19,871 nt of DNA from CAVXAE01 sp044225565 (GCA_044225565.1 JBGAIL010000082.1:1-19871); one strand, 5' to 3'; shown: positions 8,867 to 17,742, counted from the stretch's first letter. Notes: generated by a model from the sequence alone, not told the origin. A program made the numbers and translations.

Positions 8867-10392
8867 CTAGTGGGCCATCACCACCAGCAGGGCGACGACG
8901 AGGCCAGCCACGACATAGGCCGCGGAGACCGAGCTCCAGATCATGCGGCGACGTCGCAGATCCGCACGATTGAGGATGAGCGGCACAGCCGCGAATGGCG
9001 TCTCCGCCATGATGTCCTGCAGATCCGTGGAGCTGCGCACGGTAGGATCGAGGCATCCGCCACCACCGCGGCGCCGATGCCCAGGCCCAGCCCCAGAGTG
9101 AGCCCGAGCAACAGGATGCCGAGGCGGTTGGGCGAATCCGGCGAGTTTGGCGTACCAGGCGCCTTCATGAGCGCGAAGCGCTCGCCGCGGGCCTGGTCTT
9201 CCAGGCTCTCGGCCAGGGCCGCAGCCTTGATCTTCGTCTGCACGTCCCGGTATTGAGCGCCCGCGTTCTCGTAGTCGCGCTGCAGCTGCACATGGCGGCC
9301 CTCGACGGCCGGTGTCGTCGTGAGGTTCCGCTGGAAGCTCGACATGTTCGCCTGTGCACGGTATGCGCGGGAGCGCAGGGCCGAGAGCTCACGACGGGTG
9401 GCGTTCAGTTCGCTCTGCGCACGGATGTAGTCCGGGTTGTCGGCCGTGGCCACCGCTTGCGGGGTGGCTGCACTCTGCGCCATGAGATCGGAGATGGCAC
9501 GCTGCAGACGCCTCACGTCCGGGTGCTCCGGCGTGTACTTCTGCTGGGCGACCGCGAGTTCGCCTCGTAGTTTCGCGAGCTCGACGCGCCAGTCGGAAAC
9601 GGCAGCCACGAGGCTCGGGCTGATCTCCTTGAGGGCGAGCTGCTGCATGGCCTCTTTCTGTTCCGCGTCGCGGATCTGCGCTTCCAGTGTGTCGAGGTCG
9701 CGTTGCGAACGGTCGACCCCAGCGAGATTGCGGGCCTGCGCGTCCGGCAGCGCATCTCCGTATTTCGCGCGGAACTGCGAGAGCTGGTTCTCCATGCTCA
9801 CCATCGACTCTTCCAGCTGCTTCGCCTGCTCGGTGAGGAAGCGGAGCGCTTCCTTCGCCTGCTCGGCGCGCGTGCGCTGGTTGTAGGTGAGGAACAGGTC
9901 GGCCAGCTTGTTGGCGCCCTCACGGGCACGGGCCGGATCCGGATTGTTGTAGTGGATGGAGAAGGCGGTGGACTTGTCGAGCGGTTGGTACGTGATGGGA
10001 TCGACGCGCTCGATGCGGGTGTCGCTGCCGAACATCGCCGCCTTGCCCTTGAGGCCCACGTCCTTCAACTCCGGATAGGGATCGAACTCCTTCACGACGC
10101 CGAGGAGGTTCTCCGGGCTCATCACCTTGCGGCGTACGAGCTCGAGCTGCTCGCTGGCGTGCTCGCGCAGGTCCGCGTCCACGACCACGGTGGACTGCAC
10201 CATGGTCGCGGGCAGCGACTGCGGCTCGAGCATGATGGTGGCCGTGGACCGGTAGCTCACCGGCAGCGAATAGGCAACGATCGCCGCGATCAGCAGCGCG
10301 ACCGAGACGATCACCGCGGGATATTTCCAGCGCCGCTGCAGGAGCTGGGTGTAGTCCCCCAGCGTGCGGGCGGCGGCGGGAGTTTCGGTCAT
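8867..10392 (-). CDS. Wzz/GumC-like polysaccharide chain-length determinant, one frameshift near the end
   Basis: Inner-membrane polysaccharide co-polymerase that sets chain length and partners the kinase. A short cytoplasmic N-terminus (TLGDYTQLLQRRWKYP) precedes a membrane helix at about 25-42. A long periplasmic region follows, with heptad-like coiled coils at roughly 165-300 (AEQAKEALRFLTEQAKQLEE) and 320-400. The Wzz-type proline/glycine helix is LGILLLGLTLGLGLGIGAAVV at about 425-446. Near 9050 one G seems missing in a CGGAT context. In the restored frame the protein ends DPTVRSSTDLQDIMAETPF, then a last membrane helix (VVAGLVVALLVVMAH) and TAG at 8867. Corrected length is about 508 residues, matching XrtA-system chain-length proteins. 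The start overlaps the barrel stop (ATGA), indicating coupled translation. Confidence 0.85.
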
Positions 10393-11606
10393 GGACGATA
10401 GCCTCCGGTGGGATCCTTGGCGCGCAGGCCGACGGTGAGCAGGAACGAATGATTGTCGGCATTGCCGACGCTCTCGCGATCGATCCAGGCGAAACGGTAG
10501 CCGGCGCTCACGAAGAAACTCTCCGTGAAGAAGTGCCGCAGCATGACGTCCGCGCGGGCCTGATCGCGATCACCCGCAGTGTCGAGGTCCGTGATGCTGT
10601 TGGTGCGCACGTAGCGGACAGCCGTCCGGAACAACGTCTTGCGGTTGAAGGGGTGGTCCCATTGCACGTGCAGCTGGTCCACCTCGCGACGGCCGCCGAA
10701 AGAGGTGGGCTGCAGGAAACGGCCGATGCGATATTGCGTGGTGCCCACCCGGTTCTCGCGCACCCCGATCCATTCGACGCCCCAGGCGGTGGACTTGTCC
10801 TCGACGCGCTGGGGCTCGAACGTAGTGTCCTCGTTGCGCTCGGCCCGCACGCGTAGGGTGCTGCGCGTGATCTCCGAAGTGCGCCAGCGCAGATTGACCG
10901 TCAGACCGTAGGCATCGGACTCGTTGGTGCCATCGTCACGCTCATAGTGGTCGTAGTACGGGCCGACGCCGAGACGCAGGCGTCGCGACAGCTCGTGCAC
11001 GATCTCGAAATCCGCCGAAGGGCTCGTATAGCCCACGCGCTCTCCAGGGAGATCCGAGTCGTAGTTGAGATAGTCGTAGCGCAGGGTCGTCTCGAAGTCC
11101 GTACGCTCCGTGAAGCTGTACGAGAACGACGGCTGGATCATGAAGTTGGTGCGGGTGATGCCACCCGAGACGGTGCCGGAATTGACGTCGTCCGGAATGG
11201 TGGGATCGCCGCCGTCGTCGAACGAGGCCTGCCCCAGCTCGGCGTTGAACGCGTCCTGGCGCCGGAAGCGCCCGTACAAGGCCGCCTTGCCCTTGAGTGT
11301 CTCGTAGCGGCTGCGCAGGTCCAGCTTGCCTTCCACCGAGTCGATGTTCGAGATGCCGGAGAACTTCTGGTAGCTGATCTGCGGACGCAGTTCCGTGTCG
11401 CTGCGCGGCGTGATGCGGCGGATCTTCAGCTCGGCCGTGGCGCGGTAGTTCTCCGAGCTCGACTCATCGTCGGTCGAGAGCTGCCGGTTCGAATCCCAGC
11501 CCGAGGTCACCTCGATGCCGGGCATGAAGAGCGTCTGCTGCGCCCAGGCGCCCGAGGATGCTCCTGCGAGCGCGAGCGTGCCGACGAGAGTGAGCCGATG
11601 GCGCAT
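10389..11606 (-). CDS. Outer-membrane beta-barrel protein of the EPS export system
   Basis: A 405-residue secreted protein. The signal peptide MRHRLTLVGTLALAGASSGAWA is followed by QQ, then a run of alternating polar/hydrophobic strands with charged turns (for example IQPSFSYSFTERTDFETTLRYDY and LRLGVGPYYDHYERDDG) through to the C-terminus. This is typical of outer-membrane barrels of roughly 14-18 strands. I chose ATG 11606: it is 7 nt after the Poly_export stop and puts the signal peptide at the N-terminus. The upstream start at 11633 overlaps the previous gene. The position between the Poly_export and Wzz genes matches the uncharacterised barrel found in exosortase-associated EPS operons. 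I infer that it forms or completes the outer-membrane pore, because the neighbouring export protein is short. No catalytic motif is seen. Confidence 0.75.
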   Translation of the reverse strand: MRHRLTLVGTLALAGASSGAWAQQTLFMPGIEVTSGWDSNRQLSTDDESSSENYRATAELKIRRITPRSDTELRPQISYQKFSGISNIDSVEGKLDLRSRYETLKGKAALYGRFRRQDAFNAELGQASFDDGGDPTIPDDVNSGTVSGGITRTNFMIQPSFSYSFTERTDFETTLRYDYLNYDSDLPGERVGYTSPSADFEIVHELSRRLRLGVGPYYDHYERDDGTNESDAYGLTVNLRWRTSEITRSTLRVRAERNEDTTFEPQRVEDKSTAWGVEWIGVRENRVGTTQYRIGRFLQPTSFGGRREVDQLHVQWDHPFNRKTLFRTAVRYVRTNSITDLDTAGDRDQARADVMLRHFFTESFFVSAGYRFAWIDRESVGNADNHSFLLTVGLRAKDPTGGYRP

Positions 11607-11613
11607 GGCGCGA

Positions 11614-12195
11614 TTACGGAACGATGACGACATCGCCAGCCTCCATCAAAACGTTCTCGTTGAGATTGCGGCCCTTCGCCACGTCGCCGTAATGGAAGCG
11701 CAGCGTCTTCTGATTCGGTCCGGAACCGCGCAGCAGGATGATGTCGTTGGTGGAGGCGAACGGCGTCATGCCTGCAGCCATGGTGAGAGCCTGCAGAACG
11801 TTCAGCCGCGGATTCATGACGAACGAGCCGGGCTTGTTGACCTGCCCGATGACGTAGACACGGTTGCCCTCGAGCTCCGTCACGGACGCCGTGACCACGG
11901 GCTCGGGAATGAACTTCTTCAGGCGCGTGGCAATGTCCGCCTGCACTTGCACGACGGTACGGCCGGCAGCCTGCACCTCTCCGGCGAGCGGGAAGGAGAA
12001 CTTGCCGTCCGGCCTGACGATGACGAGCTTCGTGAGGTCCGGCTCCTTCCACACGGAGACCTCGAGCTTGTCCCCGGCGTTGATGATGTAGTCGGACGTG
12101 ACAGCCTGTTGCGCGCGCGCGGGAAGGCCGAAGCCGATGGCGATCAGCAGCGCAAGGGCGGCCGATGAGAACCGGAAAGCTCGGGATACAGTCAC
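11614..12195 (-). CDS. Periplasmic polysaccharide export protein (Poly_export + SLBB, short Wza-like)
   Basis: 193 residues. The Sec signal peptide ends near 28 (LPARAQQ). The Poly_export domain at about 33-108 begins SDYIINAGDKLEVSVWKEPDLT and contains VRPDGKFSFPLAGEV. One SLBB domain at about 111-185 begins NRVYVIGQVNKPGSF. It lacks the lipobox Cys of Wza and the C-terminal amphipathic helix that builds Wza's outer-membrane barrel, so it is probably a soluble periplasmic ring needing a separate pore; the adjacent barrel gene is the obvious candidate. The start is GTG 12195, preceded by GGGGAG about 9 nt upstream, a good Shine-Dalgarno match. It lies 29 nt after the phosphoglycosyltransferase gene and is part of the same operon. 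Confidence 0.85.
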   Translation of the reverse strand: MTVSRAFRFSSAALALLIAIGFGLPARAQQAVTSDYIINAGDKLEVSVWKEPDLTKLVIVRPDGKFSFPLAGEVQAAGRTVVQVQADIATRLKKFIPEPVVTASVTELEGNRVYVIGQVNKPGSFVMNPRLNVLQALTMAAGMTPFASTNDIILLRGSGPNQKTLRFHYGDVAKGRNLNENVLMEAGDVVIVP

Positions 12196-12224
12196 TGTCG
12201 GGCACTCCCCTTGGGTACGAAGGA

Positions 12225-13631
12225 TCAGAAAGCCTTGGAATCGTTCAGGACGCGCAGCGCCGTCTTGGCGAGGATCTGCAGATCGAGGCCGACGGACCAG
12301 TTGCGCAGGTATTCGAGATCGTAGCGGACGCGCGCTTCCATCTGCTCGACGGTGCGCGTCTCGCCGCGCAGGCCGTTCACCTGCGCCAGGCCGGTGATGC
12401 CGGGCCGCACCTTGTGACGGATCATGTAGCCCTTGATCACCTTCCGGTACATCTCGTTGTGCGCCACTGCGTGCGGGCGCGGGCCGACGAGGCTCATGCG
12501 GCCCTGCAGGACGTTCACGAGCTGGGGCAGCTCATCGAGTGAATAACGGCGCAGGAAACGGCCCACGGACGTGGTGCGCGGATCGTCCTTGGTGGCCTGC
12601 GTGACCACGGCGCCATCTTCCAGCACGCGCATGGTGCGGAACTTGTAGACCGTAATCTCTTCGCCGTTCAGGCCGTAGCGGCGCTGGCGGAAGATGGCCG
12701 GGCCGGGCGAAGTGACGCGGATGAGCGCTGCGATGGCGATGAGCAACGGCGCCAGCACCACGAGGATGATGGTGGCCGCGATGACGTCCGCCACGCGCTT
12801 GGTCATGCCACGCACGCCGTAGAAAGGCGTCTCGCACATGGCGACGACCGGCGTGCCGGCGATGGAGCCCGTGCGCGCCTGGATGAGGTCGAAACCGACG
12901 ATGTCCGGCACGTAGTAGATGGACGCGGTGGTATCGCCGAGCTCCTCGAGGAGGTCCGTGACGCGCTGGATGTGGCGTACCGGGAGCGCGATGAAGATGA
13001 CGTGCACGGCGTTGCGCTTCACGTAGTCGGCAAGCTCAGAAAGGCGCCCGAGCAGCTGGGCGTTGCCACGCACGTTCAGGCGCTCGGGGCCGCGATCGTC
13101 GAAGAAGCCGGCGACCGTCATGCCGTATTCCGACTTGCCGGCGAGCTGCTGGGCGAGCGACTGGCTGATCTCGTTCAACCCGGCGAAGACCGTGGTCCGG
13201 GCATTCGCGGGCGTACAGAGCAACCGGCGCATGACTTCGTTGAGCCCGGTGGCGACGACGATGAGCACGGCCGGCGTGACCAGCGCCCACGTGAGCACGA
13301 CCGCGCGCGAGTACTGCTCCGAGAACTTCGCCACGAATGCGATGGCAAGCAATGCCGCGAGCAGGATGCCCCAGCGCACCAGGATGGCGGCCGCGAACGG
13401 GAAGGCGCTCGAGAAGAACTGCGAGGTGACGTTCCTCGTGGGATACGGCAGCAGCAGCATCAGCAGCGCGACGATCACCGCCATGTAGTGGAAATAGTCC
13501 TTCACATGACCTTCGAACATGAAGGTCACGATGTAGAGGACGCCTACCGCCACGATCGAGGGCGCGATGGCCTGCAACAGCGCGACCAGCGCCACCGTGA
13601 AGGTGTTCTTGACGATTACCGGCTCATTCAT
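12225..13631 (-). CDS. Undecaprenyl-phosphate sugar phosphotransferase (WcaJ-like initiating enzyme)
   Basis: Transfers a sugar phosphate (often glucose or galactose) from its nucleotide to undecaprenyl phosphate, starting each repeat unit. 468 residues. Four or five membrane segments lie within about 10-130, followed by a nucleotide-binding-like middle domain at about 145-260. The catalytic phosphoglycosyltransferase domain starts near 275 (MTKRVADVIAATIILVVLAP). Motifs: VYKFRTM (328-334), DDPRTTSVGRFLRRYSLDEL (349-368, including the catalytic Asp-Glu pair), NVLQGRMSLVGPRPH (373-387) and RPGITGLAQVNG (409-420). The length and five-helix layout match the TIGR03023/WcaJ group. It is the first gene of the operon and has a sigma-54-type promoter about 80 nt upstream of the start. 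The frame is intact. The exact sugar cannot be told from sequence. Confidence 0.9.
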   Translation of the reverse strand: MNEPVIVKNTFTVALVALLQAIAPSIVAVGVLYIVTFMFEGHVKDYFHYMAVIVALLMLLLPYPTRNVTSQFFSSAFPFAAAILVRWGILLAALLAIAFVAKFSEQYSRAVVLTWALVTPAVLIVVATGLNEVMRRLLCTPANARTTVFAGLNEISQSLAQQLAGKSEYGMTVAGFFDDRGPERLNVRGNAQLLGRLSELADYVKRNAVHVIFIALPVRHIQRVTDLLEELGDTTASIYYVPDIVGFDLIQARTGSIAGTPVVAMCETPFYGVRGMTKRVADVIAATIILVVLAPLLIAIAALIRVTSPGPAIFRQRRYGLNGEEITVYKFRTMRVLEDGAVVTQATKDDPRTTSVGRFLRRYSLDELPQLVNVLQGRMSLVGPRPHAVAHNEMYRKVIKGYMIRHKVRPGITGLAQVNGLRGETRTVEQMEARVRYDLEYLRNWSVGLDLQILAKTALRVLNDSKAF

Positions 13632-13719
13632 CCTGTATCGCTATCCCCTAACTCTCGGCTCGTGTCGCCGGCAGCCCGAGGCAGCCGGCGCGCCGGAGCG
13701 CCTGAGGCACCCCGTAGGT

Positions 13720-13735
13720 TGCAACCGCCATGCCT
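13720..13735 (-). promoter_or_regulatory. Sigma-54 (-24/-12) promoter of the EPS export operon
   Basis: On the minus strand the sequence reads AGGCATGGCGGTTGCA. The -24 GG and -12 GC dinucleotides are exactly 10 nt apart, and the site matches the RpoN consensus TGGCACG-N4-TTGCW except for two bases (T to A, C to T). Transcription would start near 13709, giving a leader of about 78 nt before the phosphoglycosyltransferase ATG at 13631. A sigma-54 activator with an intact GAFTGA loop is encoded at 14930-16319, which supports the call. Confidence 0.6.
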
Positions 13736-13746
13736 GAGGCTGGCGG
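13725..13746. repeat. Dyad overlapping the sigma-54 promoter
   Basis: CCGCCA (13725-13730) and TGGCGG (13741-13746) are perfect inverted arms. Inside them GCC-TGA-GGC forms a further 3-bp stem. The left arm overlaps the -24/-12 element, so the dyad could be an operator or simply reflect GC-rich sequence. Confidence 0.4.
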
Positions 13747-13853
13747 AGCTTAACGCCCACCGCTGTCACGATGGGCCCGATCTTTACTTTCCATGGCGGC
13801 TTTTTGAGGTCCGTGCCCCTTGCCGGGACCGGGCGCCCGCACCGCAGCCGGGA

Positions 13854-13953
13854 CGCGCCGATATTACACCCCGACCGGGGTCCGTGAAGCCACGCACAGT
13901 TTCACAAAAGTCGTCTCCCGGAGACATTGGCGGCACCGGCCGGCGCGCCGATA
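13854..13953. repeat. Direct repeat CGCGCCGATA and inverted repeat GTCTCC-C-GGAGAC
   Basis: CGCGCCGATA occurs at 13854-13863 and again at 13944-13953, exactly 90 nt apart. Between them lies a 13-bp inverted repeat, GTCTCC-C-GGAGAC, at 13913-13925. These are 180-230 bp upstream of the sigma-54 promoter, a normal distance for an enhancer site of a sigma-54 activator. Function is not shown, and chance is possible at this GC content. Confidence 0.3.
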
Positions 13954-13955
13954 CT
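13927..13955 (+). promoter_or_regulatory. Candidate sigma-70 promoter for the riboswitch-lipoprotein transcript
   Basis: TTGGCG (13927-13932) and GATACT (13950-13955) are separated by exactly 17 nt and each match the -35 and -10 consensus at 4 of 6 positions. The predicted start near 13962 falls just before the c-di-GMP aptamer, which is where a riboswitch promoter should be. Confidence 0.45.
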
Positions 13956-13961
13956 GGCCCC

Positions 13962-14052
13962 GTCGATAAAGGCAAACCCGTCGAAAGGCGGGGACGCAAA
14001 GCTTCCGGTCTAAGGGCTCGAGGGCCTATGACAGCGGGGTTGCCGGGATCCA
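13962..14052 (+). ncRNA. Cyclic di-GMP class I riboswitch (GEMM-I aptamer)
   Basis: The sequence carries nearly every conserved block of the GEMM-I aptamer in order: AAAGGCAAACC (13968-13978), a first stem capped by a GAAA tetraloop (CCCGTC-GAAA-GGCGGG), GGGACGCAAAGC, TCCGGTCTAAG (the tetraloop-receptor side), a variable second stem, and AGCGGGGTTGCCGG at the 3' end. Aligned by eye to the Vibrio Vc2 aptamer, the ligand-contacting G20 corresponds to G13971 and C92 to C14043, both conserved. GGCAA and TTGCC can close the base. It precedes the lipoprotein gene by about 120 nt. Binding of c-di-GMP should therefore alter translation or stability of that mRNA. The outer limits of the closing stem are approximate. 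Confidence 0.93.
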
Positions 14053-14130
14053 GGACCGATCTCGTCATCAGGCTCGGAGCGGGCGCCTGCCGCCCTTCCG
14101 CCCCCGGCAACACTCCGTCTGCACCTCGCG

Positions 14131-14169
14131 CTCCCGAGACCGGATCACTCGAGTCCGGTTCGGGAGAGG
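14131..14169 (+). promoter_or_regulatory. Ribosome-binding-site hairpin: riboswitch expression platform
   Basis: CTCCCGA (14131-14137) pairs perfectly with TCGGGAG (14160-14166), and CCGGA (14140-14144) with TCCGG (14154-14158), giving a 12-bp hairpin with a small internal loop. Its 3' arm is the Shine-Dalgarno sequence GGGAGAGG (14162-14169) of the lipoprotein ATG at 14174, so the folded form would block ribosomes. A competing partner for the 5' arm exists upstream: CTCGGAG at 14073-14079 can pair with CTCCCGAG with one bulge. This looks like translational control by the aptamer. Whether c-di-GMP switches expression on or off cannot be read from sequence. Confidence 0.6.
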
Positions 14170-14173
14170 TCAG

Positions 14174-14881
14174 ATGAACACAGCGATTGCGGTTTGGGGT
14201 CGTGGCATCCTTTTCGCCCTGGCACTCGGCCTCGCGGCCTGCAACTCCGACGGGTCGGGCTCGTCCGACTCCGGCACTCCGCCGGTCTCCGGCAACCCTC
14301 CCAACGGCAATCCCACCCAGCCGACGAACCCCGAAGAGCCCGCCAACGTGGCGCCGCAGATCGTCGGCAACCCCGGCAACGAGGTGCTGGTGGGCAGCAA
14401 TTACAATTTCGTGCCCGATGCGAGCGACTCCGACGGCGATCAACTGACCTTCTCGATCGACGGCCAGCCCTCCTGGGCGAGCTTCAACGAAGCCACCGGC
14501 CGCCTGCACGGCACTCCTGACGCTGGCGATGTCGGCTCCTACGAAGACATCGTGATCAGCGTGAGCGACGGCAGCGCCACGCGCACGCTGCCCGCCTTCG
14601 CCATCAACGTCGTGGAGCAGACCTCCGGCAGCGTGACGCTCGCCTGGGAGCCCCCGACCAGCAACACGGACGGCTCGACGCTCACGAACCTCGCCGGCTA
14701 CCGGATTCACTACGGCACGGAGTCCGGCGAATATGACCAGATGGTCGACATCGACAGCGCGGGCATTACCAGCTACGTGATCGAGAACCTCTCCCCCGGA
14801 ACGTATTACTTCGCCATCTCGGCCGTGGCGACGAACGGCGCCGAGAGCGAGCCCTCGCGGGAAGCCAGCAAGGAGATCTGA
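14174..14881 (+). CDS. Riboswitch-controlled lipoprotein with putative-Ig and fibronectin type III domains
   Basis: 235 residues. The lipoprotein signal ends in LGLAAC with the lipidated Cys at 23; the next residues (Asn-Ser) do not signal inner-membrane retention, so outer-membrane anchoring is likely. A Gly/Ser/Pro/Asn-rich flexible linker spans 24-58. A putative-Ig/cadherin-like domain at about 59-149 has the motif DSDGDQLTFSIDGQPSWASF and the closing GRLHGTPDAGDVGSYEDIVI. An FN3-like domain at about 152-235 starts SVTLAWEPP and contains GYRIHYGTESG and LSPGTYYFAISAV. No enzyme motif is present, so it is probably an adhesive or matrix-binding surface protein. The Asp-rich Ig segment might bind calcium. 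It has a strong Shine-Dalgarno inside a hairpin and a c-di-GMP riboswitch in its leader. The gene is monocistronic, converging on prsR. Confidence 0.85.
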   Translation: MNTAIAVWGRGILFALALGLAACNSDGSGSSDSGTPPVSGNPPNGNPTQPTNPEEPANVAPQIVGNPGNEVLVGSNYNFVPDASDSDGDQLTFSIDGQPSWASFNEATGRLHGTPDAGDVGSYEDIVISVSDGSATRTLPAFAINVVEQTSGSVTLAWEPPTSNTDGSTLTNLAGYRIHYGTESGEYDQMVDIDSAGITSYVIENLSPGTYYFAISAVATNGAESEPSREASKEI

Positions 14882-14924
14882 GCCGGTGTGGAACCGGCGC
14901 ACCGCCGACCGCGCCCCGGTGCGC
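14882..14924. terminator. Overlapping hairpins between convergent genes
   Basis: GCCGGT (14882-14887) pairs with ACCGGC (14893-14898). A second stem, GCGCACCG (14897-14904) with CGGTGCGC (14917-14924), shares two bases with the first. They fill the spacer between the convergent lipoprotein and prsR stops and could act in both directions. No U-run follows, so they may need Rho or act as RNA-stability elements. Confidence 0.45.
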
Positions 14925-14929
14925 AGACC

Positions 14930-16318
<1,389 letters not shown>

Positions 16319-16319
<1 letters not shown>

Positions 16320-17719
16320 CAGCGTGCACCCTTGCCCATGATGACGACCTCGGCCGTCTGCAGCAGGATCGCGATGTCGAAGACGAAGCTGCTGTGCTTG
16401 ATGTAATAGAGATCGTACTGCAGCTTCTGCAGCGCGTCGTTCTCGGACGAGCCGTACGGATAGCAGAGTTGCGCCCAGCCGGTGATGCCGGGCTTCACCG
16501 TGTGCCGCTGCGCGTAGTAGGGAATCTTCGCCGACAGCTCGTCGACGAACTGCGGCCGCTCCGGCCGCGGGCCGACGAATCCCATGTGCCCCTGCAGCAC
16601 GTTCAGGATCTGCGGCAGCTCATCGATGCGCAGCTTGCGGATGAGCGCTCCGACCCGGGTGACTCGCGGATCGTTCTTCTGGGCCCATACCGCCTGTCCC
16701 GCTTTCTCGGCGTCCGCGCGCATGCTGCGGAACTTGAGCAGGTTGAAGACGCGGCCGCCATAGCCGACGCGTGGCTGGCGGTAGAAGACCTCGCTGCCCG
16801 GACCGTCCTCGATCTTGATGGCGATGGCGGTGAGCAGAATGACCGGCAGCGAGATCATTACGATGAGCGCGCTCGCCGTGAGGTCGAGGAGCCGGGAAGT
16901 GATGCGGCGGATCATGTCCCGGCGGAAGCCGCCGCCGAAGATCATCCAGCCGGGACTGAGCAGATCGACCCGCACCCGGCCCGTCTCGCGCTCGAGGAAA
17001 GAGACCAGGTCGGTGATCTCGAGGCCGTTCATCCGGCATTCGAGCAGCTCGCCGAGCGGGAACTCGCGGCGCCGATCTTCCATGGCCACCACGATCTCGT
17101 CGACATGCAGGCGATTGCACAGCTGCGGCAGCTTCGCATCGTCACGGATCACCCGGCTGGCCGGTACGGCCACCGCCTCGCTTCCGGGCGGCACGAAGCC
17201 GACCAGCACGTGCCCGCGACGATCCGTACGACGACGCAGGCTCGCGAGCGCGACGGCACGCTCTCCGACTCCGTAGACCAGCACGCGGCGCTTCAGCACA
17301 TCCGAATCGACGAGCCGGTCGAAAAGTGCACGCGCAGCGCAGGCGCAGCCGATCGCGAACAGCGCGGCGATCGCCATGACACCACGACCCACCTGGAGGG
17401 TCGGAAAGATATAAAAGACGACGGCGGTCGCAGCCGTGGCAGCGAACACCGCGAGCGTGATGCGAAGCGCGAGCCCGAGCGTGCGGGCTCTCTGCCTCTC
17501 CGTGTAAAGCCCGAACGCCACGAAGCTCAGGAAGCTCACCGCGCTGAAGAGCATCGCCCGCGGCCACACGTCGCCGATCTGCAGCTCGATGACCTCGAGA
17601 TCCCCGGCGAACCGCACGAGCACCGCGGCGAAGAGCGACAGGAACAAAAGGAATGCCTCGATCGCCGCCAAAGCGACGATCGAGGCGTGGACGTGATAGC
17701 CGAGGACGCGTAGACGCAT
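16319..17719 (-). CDS. EpsB-like sugar transferase of the PEP-CTERM/exosortase type (polyprenyl phosphoglycosyltransferase)
   Basis: 466 residues, intact. N-terminal membrane segments at about 12-35, 55-72, 85-104 and 112-130. A middle nucleotide-binding-like domain at about 144-250 (RRVLVYGVGERAVALASL; LHVDEIVVAMEDRR). The catalytic domain starts near 270, with a helix at 281-302, LLKFRSMRADAE (328-339), DPRVTRVGALIRKLRIDELP (350-369, catalytic Asp/Glu), NVLQGHMGFVGPRPERPQF (373-391) and KPGITGWAQLCYPYG (409-423). The RPERPQF and CYPYGSS signatures fit the TIGR03013 EpsB-type family. Its job would be to start a repeat unit on undecaprenyl phosphate. It is separate from the WcaJ-like enzyme at 12225-13631, so the locus has two initiators. 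It lies upstream of prsR, with a perfect inverted repeat just before its ATG. Confidence 0.88.
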
Positions 17720-17722
17720 ATT

Positions 17723-17742
17723 CTTTACAGTGGAGTGTAAAG
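17723..17742. promoter_or_regulatory. Inverted repeat CTTTACA-N6-TGTAAAG before the epsB-like start
   Basis: A perfect 7-bp dyad with a 6-nt centre (GTGGAG) lies 3 nt upstream of the ATG at 17719 and about 65 nt upstream of the divergent reductase start. It is AT-rich in a GC-rich background, as operators often are. In the minus-strand mRNA it would also form a hairpin covering the ribosome-binding area. The half-site order is opposite to the TyrR/PhhR box. Confidence 0.5.

Larger units (their letters stand above)
13632..14173. other. 542-nt divergent control region
   Basis: No protein gene is credible here; open frames crossing it are GC-rich shadows. It holds, from left to right: the leader and sigma-54 promoter of the minus-strand EPS operon (up to 13735), a strong dyad (13725-13746), two small repeats (13854-13953), a sigma-70-like promoter (13927-13955), a class I c-di-GMP riboswitch (about 13962-14052), and an expression-platform hairpin with the ribosome binding site of the lipoprotein gene. 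I see no definite feature in 13747-13853. Confidence 0.7.

Noticed and set aside
13681..13725. Plus-strand sigma-54 promoter from GGCAC...GTTGCA
   Set aside because: The GG-to-GC spacing is 13 nt instead of 10, so RpoN would not fit. The minus-strand site next to it has correct spacing.
12972..14177. Plus-strand frame crossing the phosphoglycosyltransferase gene and the control region
   Set aside because: Composition of an antisense shadow. It also runs through the riboswitch and promoters.
17723..17742. TyrR/PhhR box
   Set aside because: That box is TGTAAA-N6-TTTACA; here the half-sites are in the opposite order.
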